From contig SAQE01000025.1 of NCBI GenBank assembly GCA_004020545.1, positions 1 through 64,000 of the forward strand: a DNA stretch of 64,000 bases, in the 5' to 3' direction. This DNA is from Mesorhizobium sp. (GTDB taxonomy: Bacteria > Pseudomonadota > Alphaproteobacteria > Rhizobiales > Rhizobiaceae). Both the position numbers and the translations under genes were made by a program. This document shows positions 30,626 through 40,099 of the stretch, one piece after another. The notes under the pieces were generated by a model, which was given only the letters and a program-made list of their open reading frames with translations, was not told where the DNA came from and searched no databases. Every line of letters begins with the position of its first letter. The first letter of the stretch is position 1.

Positions 30626-31444
30626 ATGGCAGTCGCGAGCGGCAACGGCGTCAAGACCACGCAGAACGCGGATGAAAGCGAGATAGTGCTTTCGGTCAAG
30701 GACGTCACGGTTGCCATCGAAGACAAGCTGATCCTCGACAAGCTTTCGCTCGACATCAAGCGCGGCGAGATCCTGGGCTTCGTCGGCGCCTCGGGCGCCG
30801 GCAAGTCCGTCCTGTTGCGCACCATCCTCGGGCTGATGCCCAAGCAATCGGGCACGATCAGGCTGTTCGGCGTCGACGTCGACAAGGCAAGCGACGCCGA
30901 GCGCTTGCGCATCGACATGCGGCTTGGCGTTCTTTTCCAGCACGGGGCGCTGTTTTCGGCGTTGACGGTGCTCGAAAACGTGCAGGTGCCGATGCGCGAA
31001 TATCTCGACCTGCCGAAGAAGCTGATGGACGAGCTCGCCATGCTCAAGGTCGAGCTGGTCGGGCTGCCGCCGGATGCGGCGCAGAAATTCCCCTCCGAGC
31101 TGTCGGGCGGCATGATCAAGCGCGCGGCTCTGGCGCGCGCGCTGGCGCTCGACCCGGACATCGTCTTTCTCGACGAGCCGACTTCGGGCCTCGATCCGAT
31201 CAGTGCCGCCGAATTCGACGAATTGGTCGTCAAGCTGCGCGATACGATGGACCTGACGGTCTACATGGTCACGCACGACCTCGACACGCTGTTCACCGCC
31301 TGCGACCACGTGGCGGTGCTCGGCAAGAAGAGGGTGCTGGTCGAAGGCACGATCGACGACATGCTGAAGAGCGAGGAGCCGTGGGTCAAATCCTATTTCC
31401 GCGGAAAACGCGCCCGGCAACTTGATCTTGCGGCGCGCGCATAG
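30626..31444 (+). CDS. MlaF-family lipid ABC transporter ATPase
   Basis: 272 residues: Walker A GASGAGKS, Q loop FQHGALFSALTV, signature SGGMIKRA, Walker B IVFLDEPTSGLDP and H loop MVTHDLD. It energises the MlaE-like permease encoded just upstream. The stop-start gap is one base, and the next gene follows after 14 bases, so all are one transcript. The basic tail (RGKRARQL) is short. Confidence 0.94.
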   Translation: MAVASGNGVKTTQNADESEIVLSVKDVTVAIEDKLILDKLSLDIKRGEILGFVGASGAGKSVLLRTILGLMPKQSGTIRLFGVDVDKASDAERLRIDMRLGVLFQHGALFSALTVLENVQVPMREYLDLPKKLMDELAMLKVELVGLPPDAAQKFPSELSGGMIKRAALARALALDPDIVFLDEPTSGLDPISAAEFDELVVKLRDTMDLTVYMVTHDLDTLFTACDHVAVLGKKRVLVEGTIDDMLKSEEPWVKSYFRGKRARQLDLAARA

Positions 31445-31458
31445 CCATAAGTGGGGCA

Positions 31459-32832
31459 ATGGAAACCAGAGCCAACTACGTCATTGTCGGCATCTTCACA
31501 CTGGCCGCGATCCTCGCGGCGTTCGCCTTCGTCTACTGGACGGCCGCGATCGGCGAACGTGGCGAGACGACGCTCCTGCGCGTGCGCATTCCCGGCTCGG
31601 CTTCGGGCCTCGGCCGCGGCAGCTTCGTGCTCTTCAACGGCGTCAAGGTGGGCGACGTCAAGCGTGTCTATATCGACGTCGACAATCCGACCGTCGCCAT
31701 CGCCGACACCGAGATCGACCGCATGACGCCGATCACCAAGTCGACGCAGGCCGATATCGGGCTCGCGGGCCTCACCGGTCAGGCCAATATCGAGCTCAGG
31801 GGCGCGGATCCCAAGGAAGCCAAGCTGCTCGACGAGGCGGAGAAGGAGGGCAGGGTCCCCGAGATCGTCGCCAATCCTTCGGCCGTGACCAACCTGTTGC
31901 AAACGGCGCAGAACATCTTCACTCGTGCCGACAAGGTGCTTTCAGATCTTGAGGGCTTCACCAAGGACGTTCGCGGCCCGCTGACGCAGACCGTCAAGAA
32001 CGTCGAGACCTTCTCCGACGCGCTGGCCAGGAATTCGGACGGCATCGACAAGTTCCTGTCTGCCGTGAGCTCGCTCTCGGATCAATTGCAGAACGTGTCA
32101 GGCAGGCTCGACAGCACGTTGAAGGCCGCGGAAGGACTGCTCAACTCCGTCGACAAGGACAGGATCAAGAGCATCGTCGCCAACGTCGACACGGTCACGG
32201 CGAACCTGAAGGAAACCAGCGGGCAGCTTGATGGCGTGTTGAAGAATGTCGATACGGCGGTGGGGTCGGTCAACGACTTCGCCAAGCAGACGCAAGGCAC
32301 GCTCGCCAAAGTCGACAACGTGCTCGATGGGATCGATCCCGCGGATGTCCGCACGGCGCTCGCCAACATCCAGAAGGCCAGCGACAGCGCCAACAAGGCC
32401 GCAGCCGATGTCGCCAAGGTCACCGACAAGATCGCCAACCGCTCCGACGATATCAATGATACCATCAAGAACGCACGCCAGCTTTCGCAGCGCCTCAACG
32501 ACGCCTCGGTGCGCGTCGACGGCATCCTAGCCAAGGTCGACAAGCTTCTCGGATCCGGTGAGGCCAACGGCGTGATGGCCGATGCGAGAGCGACGCTGAA
32601 ATCCTTCAAGCAGGTCGCCGACACGCTGAACGCGCGCCTTGGCACCATCACCGACAATCTGGCGCGCTTCTCCGGCCAGGGGCTGCAGAATGTCGAGGCG
32701 CTGGTGCAGGACAGCCGGCGCTCGATCAACCGCATCGAGGAAGCGGTAACCGACCTTAGCCGCAACCCGCAGCGCATCCTGACGGGCGGCGAGGGCGAGG
32801 TCCGGCAGTTTGACGGCAGGGCACGGCGTTGA
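31459..32832 (+). CDS. MCE/MlaD-family lipid-binding protein
   Basis: 457 residues anchored by one N-terminal membrane helix (YVIVGIFTLAAILAAFAFVYW). The MCE domain (about residues 40-120) has GLGRGSFVLFNGVKVGDVKRV and LTGQANIELRG. A long, low-complexity, coiled-coil C-terminal part (about 150-440; LSDQLQNVSGRLDSTLKAAE and repeated VDNVLDGIDP-like stretches) is much longer than in E. coli MlaD and could span part of the periplasm as a tube or needle. It carries lipids between the ABC core and the outer membrane side. Confidence 0.93.
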   Translation: METRANYVIVGIFTLAAILAAFAFVYWTAAIGERGETTLLRVRIPGSASGLGRGSFVLFNGVKVGDVKRVYIDVDNPTVAIADTEIDRMTPITKSTQADIGLAGLTGQANIELRGADPKEAKLLDEAEKEGRVPEIVANPSAVTNLLQTAQNIFTRADKVLSDLEGFTKDVRGPLTQTVKNVETFSDALARNSDGIDKFLSAVSSLSDQLQNVSGRLDSTLKAAEGLLNSVDKDRIKSIVANVDTVTANLKETSGQLDGVLKNVDTAVGSVNDFAKQTQGTLAKVDNVLDGIDPADVRTALANIQKASDSANKAAADVAKVTDKIANRSDDINDTIKNARQLSQRLNDASVRVDGILAKVDKLLGSGEANGVMADARATLKSFKQVADTLNARLGTITDNLARFSGQGLQNVEALVQDSRRSINRIEEAVTDLSRNPQRILTGGEGEVRQFDGRARR

Positions 32833-32911
32833 CTTCGGCTGCTGCGAACGCCAAGAACAGAGATTGCAGCTGTAAGTTGATCGTCAGATCCGGGGACAAT
32901 GGGGATCGTGC

Positions 32912-33511
32912 GTGAAGTCGGGTAGAGGGTTGAGGTCGGTTGCCGCCGCGGCGCTCGTGCTTGGGCTCGCCGGCTGCGCGGCGCTGGGAGCCAAGCCGCC
33001 GCCGCTCGACACGTTCGAGCTTTCTGCTCCGTCAGTCGACATGCGCGGCCATAGCCGCCGTCAGATCCTGATCGCCCAGCCCTCTGCGCTGAAGGCGCTC
33101 GACAGCCAGAACATCGTCATCAGGCCGTCCGACCAGTCGATTCAGTTCCTCAAGGGCGCGCAATGGGCGGATCGCCTGCCGCTGATCGTGCAGGCAAGGC
33201 TCGCCGAGACCTTCCAGCGCTCCGGCAGCTTTGCCGGCGTCGGCAAGCCGGGCGAGGGGCTGGCGATCGACTATCAGATCATAGTCGAGGTCCGGTCCTT
33301 CGAAGTTCGCGTCAATGGCGGCGAACATGCCGAAGTCGACCTGTTCGTGCGCGTCCTCAACGACCGCAACGGCGAGGTGCGCGCCTCCAAGAGCTTCACC
33401 GCGAGCGCGCCGGTCTCCGGCAGCGGCAACGCCGCCTATGTCGGCGCGCTGGACAACGCCTTCGGCCAGGCGGCGAAAGACATCGTCCGCTGGACGGATT
33501 CTGTGATCTGA
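32912..33511 (+). CDS. ABC-type transport auxiliary lipoprotein (PqiC/ABC_trans_aux)
   Basis: 199 residues starting with a lipoprotein signal (AAAALVLGLAGC, lipidated Cys22). The ABC_trans_aux fold (PF03886) is recognisable through QNIVIRPSDQSIQFLKGAQWADRLPLIVQARLAETF and the later DAEVDLF-like strands. Such proteins are the outer-membrane partners of MCE systems (PqiC/YmbA class), so lipids should leave or enter here. The GTG start has GGGGA upstream. The operon has no mlaC or mlaA gene. Confidence 0.9.
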   Translation: MKSGRGLRSVAAAALVLGLAGCAALGAKPPPLDTFELSAPSVDMRGHSRRQILIAQPSALKALDSQNIVIRPSDQSIQFLKGAQWADRLPLIVQARLAETFQRSGSFAGVGKPGEGLAIDYQIIVEVRSFEVRVNGGEHAEVDLFVRVLNDRNGEVRASKSFTASAPVSGSGNAAYVGALDNAFGQAAKDIVRWTDSVI

Positions 33512-33550
33512 GCGCCTGACCTCTGACCTGGTCGGCTGGGTCGAAGACAC

Positions 33551-33581
33551 AAAAAAAGGCGGGCCGAAACCCGCCTTTTTT
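33551..33581. terminator. bidirectional intrinsic terminator
   Basis: GGCGGG-CCGAAA-CCCGCC (33558-33575) with seven A before and six T after. It can end both the Mla/MCE operon (plus strand) and the giant gene on the minus strand, whose stop lies at 33605. Confidence 0.85.
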
Positions 33582-33604
33582 GATTTCCCTCAGCGTTTGC
33601 CGGC

Positions 33605-36600
33605 TCAGTGCAGGCGGCCGCTGGCGTGGGCAAGCATGGTGTAGACCTTGCCGGTGTCCGACGTGAGGTACGTCTGCGCCATGATGTTGTCGCGGTCGTT
33701 GCGCGAGACATCCTTGAGCAGCTTCTCGAAATCGTCGCAGTAGCGGTCGACGGCGGCGCGGAATTCGGCCTCGGCCTGGTACTTGCGGCGGATCTCGTCG
33801 AAGGTCTGCTGGCCCTTCAGCGTGTAAAGCCGGCGCGTGAACACGTCGCGTTCGCCGCGGCGATAGCGGTTCCACAGTTCGATCGAGGCGTCATGGTCGA
33901 TGGCGCGCGCGATATCGACGGACAGCGAATTGAGCGACTCCATGACATGCAGCGGCGAACGCTGGGCAGGCGCCGCACGCGGCGCTTCCGCCGGCGCCGC
34001 CGGCTTCAGGTCTTCCTCGCGCGAAGCGTTGGTCAAGAGATCGCGCACCCAGCCGCCCTGCTGTGTGCGGCCATTCTGGTCGCGCCGCGGCGTCTCCGCG
34101 GGACGCTCGAGATCGAGCGTACCGCGCAGCGTCGTCTCGGCGAGCGGTGCCTGCGGCGCGCGACGCTCCGGTTGCGGCTGAGGCTGCGGCGCCGGCGGAC
34201 GGCGCAGCGGCTGTTCGGCGGGACGGGCGGGCGCCTGCGGTGCAGGGCGCAGGCTGCGGGGCTCACCGGTCTCGCTGCTGCCGCTGCGGCCGGATTTCGC
34301 AACGATGTCAGACAGTTCCTTGAGCGCGTTGATCTGCTCGGAGACGGCGCGCCGAATGGCCGAGGTCGATTCTTTGGCCTCCTCCGGCATCTCGATCACG
34401 CCCTTCTTGAGCTCGGCGCGGGTGAGATCCAGCTCGCTCTTGATCGAGCCCGCGGTGCGCCGCATCTCCTCGGTGGCATCGGCAAAGCGCCGCGTCGCCG
34501 AATCGACGACCTCGGCGATGGCCGTGCGGATCTTCTCCGCCGATTCCATCGTCCGGCCCTCGGCATTCTGCATCGTCTTGCCCACAAGGCTTTCGAACGA
34601 GCGCATCACTTTCTCGAGGTCTTCCGACTTCTTGACCAGGCCGACGGCGAGGTCTTCCAGCGAGGACTGCCGCTCCAGCGTGTGCTCGAGATTGCTCTGC
34701 GCGGAGCTCAGCAGAGCCGAGGCGCTCGACAGTAGGCGGCTGTGCTCGTCGAACTTGGTCGCGATCGAGGCAACCTCGCGCAACGTCGCCGACGACAGAT
34801 CGGTGAGCCGCGTCGTGTTGGAATCGACGAGGCGCGCCGAGCTGGCAAAGGTCTGGGCCGCCTTTTCCGTGGTCGTGGCGAAGCTCTGCGTGCTGCCGGC
34901 GAGGCGTTCCTCGACCTGACCAAGGTTGACCGCCGCCTGATCGATCAACTGGCCGAGCTGCGCGCTGGAGGTGGACATGCGGCCGATGAGGTCGGCAACG
35001 CTGTCGGCCAGCGTCGAGCGCGCGCCCTCGACGGCCGAAAGCGTCTCGGCCGTGCGGTTGGCGAGGGCGTTGACGAGGGCCGCGTTTTCGCTGCGCAGCT
35101 TCTCGGTCGCCCGCTCGGTGACCTCTTCCATGCTCTTTTGCAGTTCGGAGCCGCCCTGGGCGAAGCGCTCGACCAGAGGACGCGCCGTCTCGTCGAGGAT
35201 CTTCGACATCTCGGCCGAACGTGCCGCAAGCATGGTGTTGAGCTCGCGGGTATTGGCGCCAATGGTCTTTGCCGCCTCGTTGGTGCTCTGGCCGATATGC
35301 TGGCCGACCGCGGTGAAGGTTTCGGCGATAACGTTGGCGCGCGAGATAAGCTGCGCCTCGGCGCTCGATACCTGCTCGCTGAGCTTCTGGCCCATCGTGT
35401 CGGCGGAGGAGGCGAGGCGGCTCTCGACGCTCGCCACCTGCTCCTCGACACGGGTAGCGGCCGCGGCCGCGCTCGATGCCAGGCGCTCGTCGGCGCCGGC
35501 AAGCGCCTGCTCGATCTCGCGGGCGTGGACGGCGAGCTCCTGGCCGGTCTGGCGAGCACGATCGGCGACGCGCTGCTCGGTGGCCGCGAATGCGCCGACA
35601 ATGGCGTCGGTATGTTCGCCGATTGTCGAACTGCTGCTGGCGATGCGCGACACCAGGCGGCTATCGGCATCGTCGAAGATGCGGGCAATTTCAGACGCCC
35701 GCGACGACAGCGCTTCCGAGCCTTCCGCGATGCGTGAGATCAGATGCTGGTCGGCGGCGTCGAAGATGCGGCCGAGATCGGAGGCGCGTGCGGCCAGCGC
35801 CTCGGCCGATTCGGTGATGCGCATGCTCAGCCGCTCGTCGGCACCCTCGAAGTTGCGCAGGATGTCGCCGGCGCGCGCCGCCAGCGACTGCGCCGTTTCG
35901 ACCGCGCGAGCGACCAGCTTCTGGTCGGCGGCGTCGAAAGTGCCGGCGATCTCGCCGGCGCGGGCGGCCAGCTTGTCGGCAGTTTCCTCGGCGCGGGCCA
36001 TGAGCGAATTGGACGCATCGTCGGCGCGAGCCATCAGCATGCTGGACGTGTCCTGCGCACGCTCGTGCAGGCGGCGGTCGGCCGCCTCGAAGGCGTTGGC
36101 GATGTCCTCGGCCCTGGCAAGCAGCGCGGCCGACGTCTGCTCGGCGCGTTCGGCGATCTTGCGGTCGGCATCGCTGAAGGCGGCCCCGGCCTGCTCGTGC
36201 AGCGTGCTGGTGATTTCCATGACCTTGTCGCGCAACGCGCCGGCAACGAAGACGGCGGTCTTCTCCAGCACGCCGCGGACATTGTCGACGCCGGTCGACA
36301 ATGCACGCTCCATGGTGCCGGCACGCTCTTCAATGATACCGGTCTGCCGGCTGAACGCGTGCTCGATCTTCTCGACATCGGCGGCGATCGCCGCCGAAAT
36401 GTCGCTGCTCTTGGCAGCGATCTGGTCGATGTGGCCGGACACCGAACGATCGACGTCCTTGCGTGCCTCGGCAAGCTTGGCGAGATCGTCCTCCAAGGCG
36501 CGAGCCAGCGTATCGCGCCCCTCGGACAGCTTGCCGACATGGCCGGCAATGATGCCGTCGAGTTCCGAGCGGCTTTCCGCCAGCTTCTGCAGGTCGGCTT

Positions 36601-39600
36601 CGAGCGCACGCTTGAGGATATCGCGGCCCTCGGCGAGCTTCTCCACCTGGCCGGAGACCAGGCCATCGATACCGGCGCGGCTCTCGGCGAGCTTGGCGAG
36701 ATCGGCCTCGAGAGCACGCGTGAGCACATCGCGACCCTCCGCAAGCTTCTCGACCTGGGCTGCGACGAGGCCGTCGATCGAGGCGCGGCTTTCGGCGAGC
36801 TTGGCGAGATCCGCCTCCAGGGCGCGCTTGAGGATGTCGCGGCCTTCCGCCAGCTTCTCGACCTGGCCGGCGACCAGGCCGTCGATGCTGGAGCGGCTCT
36901 CGGCAAGCTTGGCGAGATCGTCCTCCAAGGCCTTGGACAGCGCCGAGCGGTCCTGCGAGAGCCTGTCGGCGTGGGTCTGCATGAGGTCGCTGGCATTGGC
37001 CATGTCGGCGTCGAGGGCGCGTGAAAGCTCGGCGCGGTGGTCGGTGATCTTTTGGGAATGATCGACGATAGCGCCCTGAATGGTGTTGAGGTCTGCTTCC
37101 AGCGCGCGCTTGAGGATGTCGCGGCCTTCCGCCAGCTTCTCGACCTGGCCGGAGACCAGTCCGTCGATGCTGGAGCGGCTCTCGGCCAACTTGGCTAGAT
37201 CGTCCTCGAGAGACTTCGACAGCACCGCGCGGTCCTCGACAAGCCGGTTCTGGTGGTCGGACATTGCGCCGCCAACCGTCTGCAGGTCGGCCTCCAGGGC
37301 CTTCGACAGTTGCGCGCGTTCCTCCTGCACCCTCTCGGAATGTCCCGCGATGGCACCCCTGATGGTATTGATGTCCGCTTCGAGGGCGCGCTTGAGGATA
37401 TCACGCCCTTCGGCGAGCTTCTCGACCTGGCCGGCGACAAGGCCGTCGATGCTGGCGCGGCTCTCGGCCAACTTGGCGAGGTCGGATTCCAGCGTCTGCG
37501 ACAACAGGCTGCGGTCCTCGACGAGCTTGCCGGCATGGCTGTCGATCAGGCCGCGGATGCCGCTCAGGTCGCCTTCCAGCGCGCGGCTGAGTTCGCCCCT
37601 GTCTTCCGCGAGCTTGGCCGAATGGGTCTCGATCAGGTTCCTTATGCCGGCGATGTCGGTCTCGAGCGCCTTGGCGAGCACGGCGCGACCTTCGGCGATC
37701 TTCTCGACCTGGCCGGCGACCAGGCCATCGATCGAAGCCCGGCTGTCCGACAGTTTGCCGAGATCGGCTTCCAGCGCGCGCGCCAGGATGTTGCGGCCCT
37801 CGGCCAGTTTGCCGACATGGCCAGCGACCATTTCGTCAATCATTGAACGGGCTTGCACGAGTCTGCCGGAGTCTTCGTTCAAGGCCTGAGACAGGCGGTT
37901 GCGACCCTCTTCGAGCTGTTCGAGGTGGCTGCCCAGCGAAGCGTCGATGGCTGCGTGCGCCTCGTTGACTTTGCGCAGGTCGTCTTCCAGAGCGCGCGAG
38001 ATCAGGCTGCGGCCTTCGGCCAATTTCTGGACCTGATTGGCCACGGCGTCATCGATGCCGGCGCGACTCTCGGCGAATTTCGCGAGATCCTCCTGCATGG
38101 TGGCCGCCATACGGTGGCTGCTTTCGGCCAGCTTCCGGCTGTGATCTTCGATGGCTTCGTCGATGCCGGCGCGAGCATCGGCGAGCCGCTGGATGTCGGC
38201 GTCGAACGATCGCGACACGACGTGGCGGGCGGCTTCCATGCGCCCGGCGAAATCGGTGGCGCGCGCTTCGAGCATGGAGGAGGTCGACGACACGATGTCG
38301 GCCATATCGGCGCCGATCTGGGTCTTGCCCTGATCGATCATCGCCGACAGCGTGTCCTTGCTCTCGGCGAAGGTGTTGGCGATCTCGCGCGCGCGTTCGA
38401 CCAGAGTCTCGTTGATCTGGCGGGCGCGTGCCTCGAGCGCGGCGTTGAGCTTCTGGGTGCCGGTGTCGAGCGCCTCGGCGCGGGTCTGGAACTCGCTGAT
38501 CAGCGCCTGGCCGCGTTCGGCCAGCGTCCGCTCGATGCCGTTGAGGCTCGCTTCGAACTCGGAGCTCAGTGTGCGTGCAGCGCCGCCGAGCAGCGAGACC
38601 ATGCCGGTGGTGCGGTCATCCAGCAGGTCGGTCAGCGAGCGGGTGAGGCCGTCGGTCGTGTCGGTCAGCTTGGCGATGCGGGTGTCGAGCAGGCTGGCGA
38701 AGGCCTCGCCCGAGGTCGACAGGCGGTCGGTGATCGTATCGAGCCGGGTTTCCACCGAATCGAAGATCGACATCGAGCTTTCGTTGATGCGATCGATCAG
38801 CGTGTCGCCGGAATTGTTGATCGTCATCGACAGCTTGGTCGAGGCGTTGAGGATCGAGTCGCGAATGATGTCGCTGGCCGAGCCGATTTCGTCGCGCAGC
38901 GTCTCATGGGCGCCGGCGATCGAGGCACGCACGCGCTCGGCGTGGGTGACGACTGCCTCGCGCTCGCTGCCGAGGCCGTCGACCAGCGAGCGGATACGAG
39001 CCTCGTTCTCGGAATAGGAGCGCTCGATCTGGCTGACTTCGCTGTGGACGAGCGTTTCGAGCTCGACGGCGCGCGCCAGCGTGCGCTCGATGCCTTCGCC
39101 CATTGCCGCCACCTCGCGGCGCACGGCCTGACCGATCATCATGACGCGGTCCTGGGCAAGGTTCTCCGGCTCGGCGAGGCGGAAGGCCACCTCGGTCATC
39201 GATTGTGCGGCAATGCGCATTTCCTGGGCGCGCCGGATCATGGCCGCGAAGGCCCAGAACAGGATGACCGGGATGATCGCCGCGACCACCAGGCCGATCA
39301 GCTCGGGGCGGGCGAAGAACTGATCGAAGGTGCGGATCTTCCAGATGCTTGGGCCGAACAGCAGGTTGGCAAGGCCGCCGGCGCCGGCGATCCAGGCAAG
39401 CGAAATGAACGCTATGACCCAGTAGACGGTGCTCGAGGCGCGCCTGTTGAGGCCATACAGAAGCGTCCTGTAATCCTTCTGGCGGTCATCATTTGCCGGT
39501 GTGAAACCGGCAGGAGCCGGCGTGAAACCGGCCGGCTGAGAAGCGCGCGATTCGACCGGGCGCAGCTCCGCCGGCTTTGGCTGGGGCGCCGCCTTCGCGG

Positions 39601-39811
39601 CCTGAGGCTCATTTGCCGGCTCAGTCCTCTGGCTGCGGCCTTCGCGCGCCAATTCGTCCGCGGCCGCCGAAATCTGGGCTTCGAGATCTTCCATCGACGC
39701 CGCCATGTCGAGGCCGCCTTCGTCGCCGTTGAGGTCAAGGTCAAGCGCCTTTTCCAGTTCCGCGGCTACGTCGCTCTCGAAGGATTTCGTCGTCGTCGGT
39801 TTCTTAGCCAT
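33605..39811 (-). CDS. giant coiled-coil polar growth protein, GPR/RgsE-like
   Basis: 2,068 residues. The N-terminal part is acidic, then Pro/Ala-rich (1-125); two membrane helices follow at about 129-151 and 170-192. The rest is mostly alpha-helical coiled coil. Residues about 534-1131 hold some sixteen 36-residue units of the pattern DLAKLAESRASIDGLVAGQV then EKLAEGRDILKRALEA, some nearly identical. A second Ala/Glu/Arg-rich repeat zone (LAARAGEIAGTFDAADQKL type) spans about 1170-1420. A Pro/Gln-rich linker precedes a conserved C-terminal domain (about 1955-2068, ending TSDTGKVYTMLAHASGRLH). Architecture and size match Growth Pole Ring protein of Agrobacterium and RgsE of Sinorhizobium, which organise polar growth. 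The assignment rests on architecture, not alignment. Confidence 0.8.
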   Translation of the reverse strand: MAKKPTTTKSFESDVAAELEKALDLDLNGDEGGLDMAASMEDLEAQISAAADELAREGRSQRTEPANEPQAAKAAPQPKPAELRPVESRASQPAGFTPAPAGFTPANDDRQKDYRTLLYGLNRRASSTVYWVIAFISLAWIAGAGGLANLLFGPSIWKIRTFDQFFARPELIGLVVAAIIPVILFWAFAAMIRRAQEMRIAAQSMTEVAFRLAEPENLAQDRVMMIGQAVRREVAAMGEGIERTLARAVELETLVHSEVSQIERSYSENEARIRSLVDGLGSEREAVVTHAERVRASIAGAHETLRDEIGSASDIIRDSILNASTKLSMTINNSGDTLIDRINESSMSIFDSVETRLDTITDRLSTSGEAFASLLDTRIAKLTDTTDGLTRSLTDLLDDRTTGMVSLLGGAARTLSSEFEASLNGIERTLAERGQALISEFQTRAEALDTGTQKLNAALEARARQINETLVERAREIANTFAESKDTLSAMIDQGKTQIGADMADIVSSTSSMLEARATDFAGRMEAARHVVSRSFDADIQRLADARAGIDEAIEDHSRKLAESSHRMAATMQEDLAKFAESRAGIDDAVANQVQKLAEGRSLISRALEDDLRKVNEAHAAIDASLGSHLEQLEEGRNRLSQALNEDSGRLVQARSMIDEMVAGHVGKLAEGRNILARALEADLGKLSDSRASIDGLVAGQVEKIAEGRAVLAKALETDIAGIRNLIETHSAKLAEDRGELSRALEGDLSGIRGLIDSHAGKLVEDRSLLSQTLESDLAKLAESRASIDGLVAGQVEKLAEGRDILKRALEADINTIRGAIAGHSERVQEERAQLSKALEADLQTVGGAMSDHQNRLVEDRAVLSKSLEDDLAKLAESRSSIDGLVSGQVEKLAEGRDILKRALEADLNTIQGAIVDHSQKITDHRAELSRALDADMANASDLMQTHADRLSQDRSALSKALEDDLAKLAESRSSIDGLVAGQVEKLAEGRDILKRALEADLAKLAESRASIDGLVAAQVEKLAEGRDVLTRALEADLAKLAESRAGIDGLVSGQVEKLAEGRDILKRALEADLQKLAESRSELDGIIAGHVGKLSEGRDTLARALEDDLAKLAEARKDVDRSVSGHIDQIAAKSSDISAAIAADVEKIEHAFSRQTGIIEERAGTMERALSTGVDNVRGVLEKTAVFVAGALRDKVMEITSTLHEQAGAAFSDADRKIAERAEQTSAALLARAEDIANAFEAADRRLHERAQDTSSMLMARADDASNSLMARAEETADKLAARAGEIAGTFDAADQKLVARAVETAQSLAARAGDILRNFEGADERLSMRITESAEALAARASDLGRIFDAADQHLISRIAEGSEALSSRASEIARIFDDADSRLVSRIASSSSTIGEHTDAIVGAFAATEQRVADRARQTGQELAVHAREIEQALAGADERLASSAAAAATRVEEQVASVESRLASSADTMGQKLSEQVSSAEAQLISRANVIAETFTAVGQHIGQSTNEAAKTIGANTRELNTMLAARSAEMSKILDETARPLVERFAQGGSELQKSMEEVTERATEKLRSENAALVNALANRTAETLSAVEGARSTLADSVADLIGRMSTSSAQLGQLIDQAAVNLGQVEERLAGSTQSFATTTEKAAQTFASSARLVDSNTTRLTDLSSATLREVASIATKFDEHSRLLSSASALLSSAQSNLEHTLERQSSLEDLAVGLVKKSEDLEKVMRSFESLVGKTMQNAEGRTMESAEKIRTAIAEVVDSATRRFADATEEMRRTAGSIKSELDLTRAELKKGVIEMPEEAKESTSAIRRAVSEQINALKELSDIVAKSGRSGSSETGEPRSLRPAPQAPARPAEQPLRRPPAPQPQPQPERRAPQAPLAETTLRGTLDLERPAETPRRDQNGRTQQGGWVRDLLTNASREEDLKPAAPAEAPRAAPAQRSPLHVMESLNSLSVDIARAIDHDASIELWNRYRRGERDVFTRRLYTLKGQQTFDEIRRKYQAEAEFRAAVDRYCDDFEKLLKDVSRNDRDNIMAQTYLTSDTGKVYTMLAHASGRLH
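36420..38210 (-). repeat. tandem 108-bp coding repeats in the GPR-like gene
   Basis: Around sixteen units of 36 codons. Between about 36600 and 36930 three consecutive units are nearly identical in DNA, and similar units recur near 37100-37200 and 37400-37480, alternating with diverged ones. The pattern suggests recent duplication and homogenisation within the gene. The count is by eye. Confidence 0.7.
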
Positions 39812-40099
39812 GCCTTCGCTACCCTGTACTAGCTGCCGCGGGACTTATGATTTTGGCCTGAATCTGGCTTGTCTGGTCCCAGACAGGAGGCTGAAAATGG
39901 ACGTTCGTATCGTAATGACACACAGGGGTAAAGAAAACATGCATTCCGGGCGATACGTAAAACTTTAAATATAAGGTTAACGCAAGCGTGATTTGGCTGC
40001 CTCCGTGACAACATTTTTCCCCGGTAACCGTTAACCCGATGGCGACGCGGATCGCCTATTTTTTTGGGTGCCAGCCGCCTTTTCAGGAGTGCAGTGCGT
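39812..40099. other. divergent intergenic region, GPR-like gene / Hpt gene
   Basis: 288 bases holding the promoters of both genes. AT-rich around 39950-39985 with two TTAA tetramers separated by eight bases, and CGTTAACCC near 40027. These are near, but not exact, CtrA-type spacings (TTAA-N7-TTAA). Nothing else is recognised. Confidence 0.4.

Noticed and set aside
36420..38210. Regular 108-base repeats, possible CRISPR-like array
   Set aside because: The units are 36 whole codons inside one open coding frame with coiled-coil heptad character, with no unique spacers between identical short repeats.
34971..39832. Long open frames on the plus strand opposite the giant gene (over 600 codons)
   Set aside because: They mirror the repetitive high-GC minus-strand gene, have no ribosome binding sites, and read as low-complexity Arg/Ala/Ser text.
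39950..39985. CtrA site between the GPR-like and Hpt genes
   Set aside because: The two TTAA tetramers are eight bases apart, not the required seven. It remains a near miss.
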